From: Corythucha ciliata
Lineage: Eukaryota; Arthropoda; Insecta; Hemiptera; Tingidae
Assembly (NCBI GenBank): GCA_038030265.1
Contig: CM075940.1
Span: 13,950,001 to 14,014,000, forward strand
DNA length: 64,000 nucleotides
Direction: 5' to 3'
Of this stretch, positions 61,855 through 64,000 are shown piece by piece; position 1 is the stretch's first letter; each line of letters opens with the position of its first letter. Below the pieces are notes generated by a model. That model ran no database searches. It was not told the origin of the DNA and worked only from the letters and a program-made list of their open reading frames with translations. Position numbers and translations under genes: made by a program.

Positions 61855-63250
61855 CAGGAGAGCCGACACGCTGACGCTGGCCCACCGTGGAGCGGATAAA
61901 TTTGGCCGAAACAAAGAACAATACGAAACGGTCAGTCTTGGTAACTTTAAGAAGGGGAGGGCAGAGGGTCGATTTGGCTGAAACAGCCTGCAGTTGTCAT
62001 TCGGTATGGTCTGAGGGACTCATAATCCGCGTATAGCTCAAATCAAAGCATTTTGAAAAATGGTTAGAAACGCTCAAATTTGTGGTGGGGGGGGAAGGCT
62101 GACGTCCTCATTTCAGGCATTTCTCATTTCAAAATTGCCTTAGGGACTCAAAAATCGCATTTTGGCGTAGACACTTGGAGAAAATTGACCAAATTTGTGA
62201 ATCCCACCTTAACAACTTAGTGATTCTCGGGGAAAATAGCCATAATCAGGACGAAACCTCGTATATCATGGGGAATCAGAAAATTTAAACAGATTTTCCA
62301 TCGGACGACCCGTTGAAGTAGTTCTCTCTGTGATTCCAGCTATTTTTAGTCCGCTTCGGCCCGTTTTCCGGGGCCACACGAATTTTCCTGTGGGCCGCGG
62401 CCACGTTATCATCAGTCCGGAAGTCCTAGGAAAAGCCACGACGCAGGCTGACCTCGCTGGTCGACCGTGGAGCGGAGAAATATGGGTGAAACTGTCATAG
62501 TTTTGGTTACTTTGAGGGGGGCTGACGCCTCCCTTAGAGCCTGTTTGGCCTTGACCGCCTGCTGTTTTCAATTTAGCATTGGTCGGAGGGACTCTAATCC
62601 AGTGTACAGCTCAAATCGAAGCATTTTAAAGAATGGTCCAAAACGCTCATTTTTAGCCACTTTGAGGGGGGCTGTTGCCCCTTTAGTGACGTTCGCACCG
62701 AAACCGCGGGCATTTGTCACTTTATCATCGCCCTAGGGACTTATAAATCGCGTTTGGTGCAGATCGAAACACTTGAAGAAAATTGGCCGCAAATTTCGCC
62801 CACCCACCCATTTTGGCGAAAATGGCCAAGATAATAGAAATGAACGAAACCTCGTACATCAGGGTTTCTCATCACGGGGAATCGGAACAGATTTTCCATC
62901 GGACGAGCCGTTCAAGGAGTTCTCCCCGTGATTCCGGCGATTTTGGCCCGTTTTTTTCCGGCGGGGCCCTCACGAATTTGCATGTGGGCCCGCGGCCTTA
63001 CGTTATCAGCCCTGAAATCCTTGGAAGAGCCTTCGCCCCTCGGTGGAGCGGAGAAATTTGGGCGAAACCAAGGACACCGCGAAACGCTCCTTTTTGGGTC
63101 ACCTTTGTTGGAGGTGGCATGTGGGGGGGGGGGCGGACGAACCCTGAGGGGCGATTTTGTTGAAACTGCCTGCTGTTATCAATTCAGCAAGGCCTGAGAG
63201 ACTCATAAACCGCTTTTGGCTCCGATTGTAGCGCTTTGAGGAAACTGGCT
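61855..63250 (+). repeat. Tandem repeat with a period of about 578 bp, about 2.4 copies
   Basis: The landmark (C/G)GTGGAGCGGA(T/G)AAAT recurs at about 61886, 62466 and 63042, giving spacings of about 580 and 576. GATTTTCCATCGGACGA(C/G)CC, GAAACCTCGTA(T/C)ATCA and ACTTGGAGAAAATTG-like landmarks keep the same order in each copy. Divergence is substantial, so the array is old. Open frames inside it are not conserved between copies. Confidence 0.85.
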
Positions 63251-64000
63251 AGAATTATTCTTCGAGGCAGGGGCGAAACATGACATAACGACTTCGATAT
63301 TTGGGCTATTTAAATAAAACGGAAAACACGAGTGTTGGACTACTCGAATGGCTGTAGGTATGTTTCTCGGGGGAGGGGGGGGGTTTGCAAAAATCAGTAT
63401 TTTTGCGGTTAACCTAAGGACGTCCGCGTGGTCTAAATTTGCTGTAATTAAGACCAATACGGAGACGTCACGGGCGGAGAATGCTCTTGATTATTAGAAA
63501 CCAATTTTACGGTCGACGAAAAATGAACTTCGAGGGGCTATGAAATTGACGGTTTCCAGGGTGAGAGATGGAGCGAAAATGACTTGTTATAGAGAGCTCT
63601 TGGTGTGCACTGGTCAATGGTCTGGCAATAGACTTTTTGGATCCTCAAGGTTTTCCTCCTTTGCGGTGGACCTCAACCCTGCGATTTCTTTCACGGAGCA
63701 CCCGGGGCAACTCTGACCGGCGGTGGGTTGAGAGAGCGCAATATTTTTCTCAACTGTACCCTAAAATTAAATTAAAAACCCCGCAGTAAAGTAATCTAGA
63801 GCAGGCCGGCACTACGCTACGCCACTGCTTCGGCAGTTTCAGGGACTACTAGAGTTTTAACCCCTCCAGATACGCTGGCACGAATTGGCTATTACACCCT
63901 AAAAGCTACAATCAAGGAAACAACAAACTGATTCGACCGGTGAATGATTTTCAAATACATTTCCTTTAAATGTGGTGAAAACTGTTCGGCTGCTTAAAAA
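63250..64000. other. Gene-free end of window
   Basis: A G-run lies at about 63371-63388. CCGGCACTACGCTACGCCACTG at about 63807-63828 resembles an inverted transposon terminus. No gene is supported. Confidence 0.4.

Noticed and set aside
62783..63197. Overlapping open frames of 89-126 codons
   Set aside because: They lie within the 578-bp tandem repeat and are not conserved between its copies.

Overview
The window is nuclear DNA from an animal, most likely an invertebrate and plausibly an arthropod. All protein genes are split by GT..AG introns, many of them 40-80 bp. The proteins are typical single-copy metazoan ones: cyclin A, SREBP, MANBAL, an FHIP1-type adaptor, mitochondrial ATP synthase alpha and TAF13. 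A single SREBP with both membrane segments fits an invertebrate. The species cannot be named from the sequence alone.

Layout: 1-9657 repeats; 9658-11097 cyclin A (+; 5' end not found); 11098-17249 repeats; 17250-30082 SREBP (-), whose 8.75 kb first intron holds two decayed Ty3/Gypsy elements, a foldback element and satellite blocks; 30083-35428 intergenic repeats; 35429-35752 MANBAL (+); 36278-40421 FHIP1-like gene (-), tail to tail with MANBAL; 40422-48892 repeats, including a 2.7 kb satellite-filled transposon-like element with a near-perfect 8-bp target duplication; 48893-52023 ATP synthase alpha (-), complete in 11 exons; 52024-59711 repeats; 59712-61692 TAF13 (+); 61693-64000 a tandem array with a period of about 578 bp, then unassigned sequence.

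The genes are ordinary housekeeping or regulatory genes with no operon-like relation. The exon models rest on splice signals, on reading-frame closure (coding totals of 1179, 3225, 2304, 1644, 282 and 429 nt, all divisible by three) and on recalled family similarity.

The unusual part is the non-coding DNA. A degenerate unit of about 28 bp (consensus near GCTAATTCGCGG followed by CTAAAATTGAGAAAA) recurs in blocks that switch strand and together make up a large share of the window. Several other short-unit families (B to F below) alternate with it. Part of the 28-bp family lies inside a transposon-like element flanked by 8-bp near-duplicates and present in at least three versions, which gives a possible route for its spread. 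Poly-G/poly-C runs of 8-13 bases are frequent and often sit at repeat ends. No tRNA, rRNA or CRISPR array was recognised.
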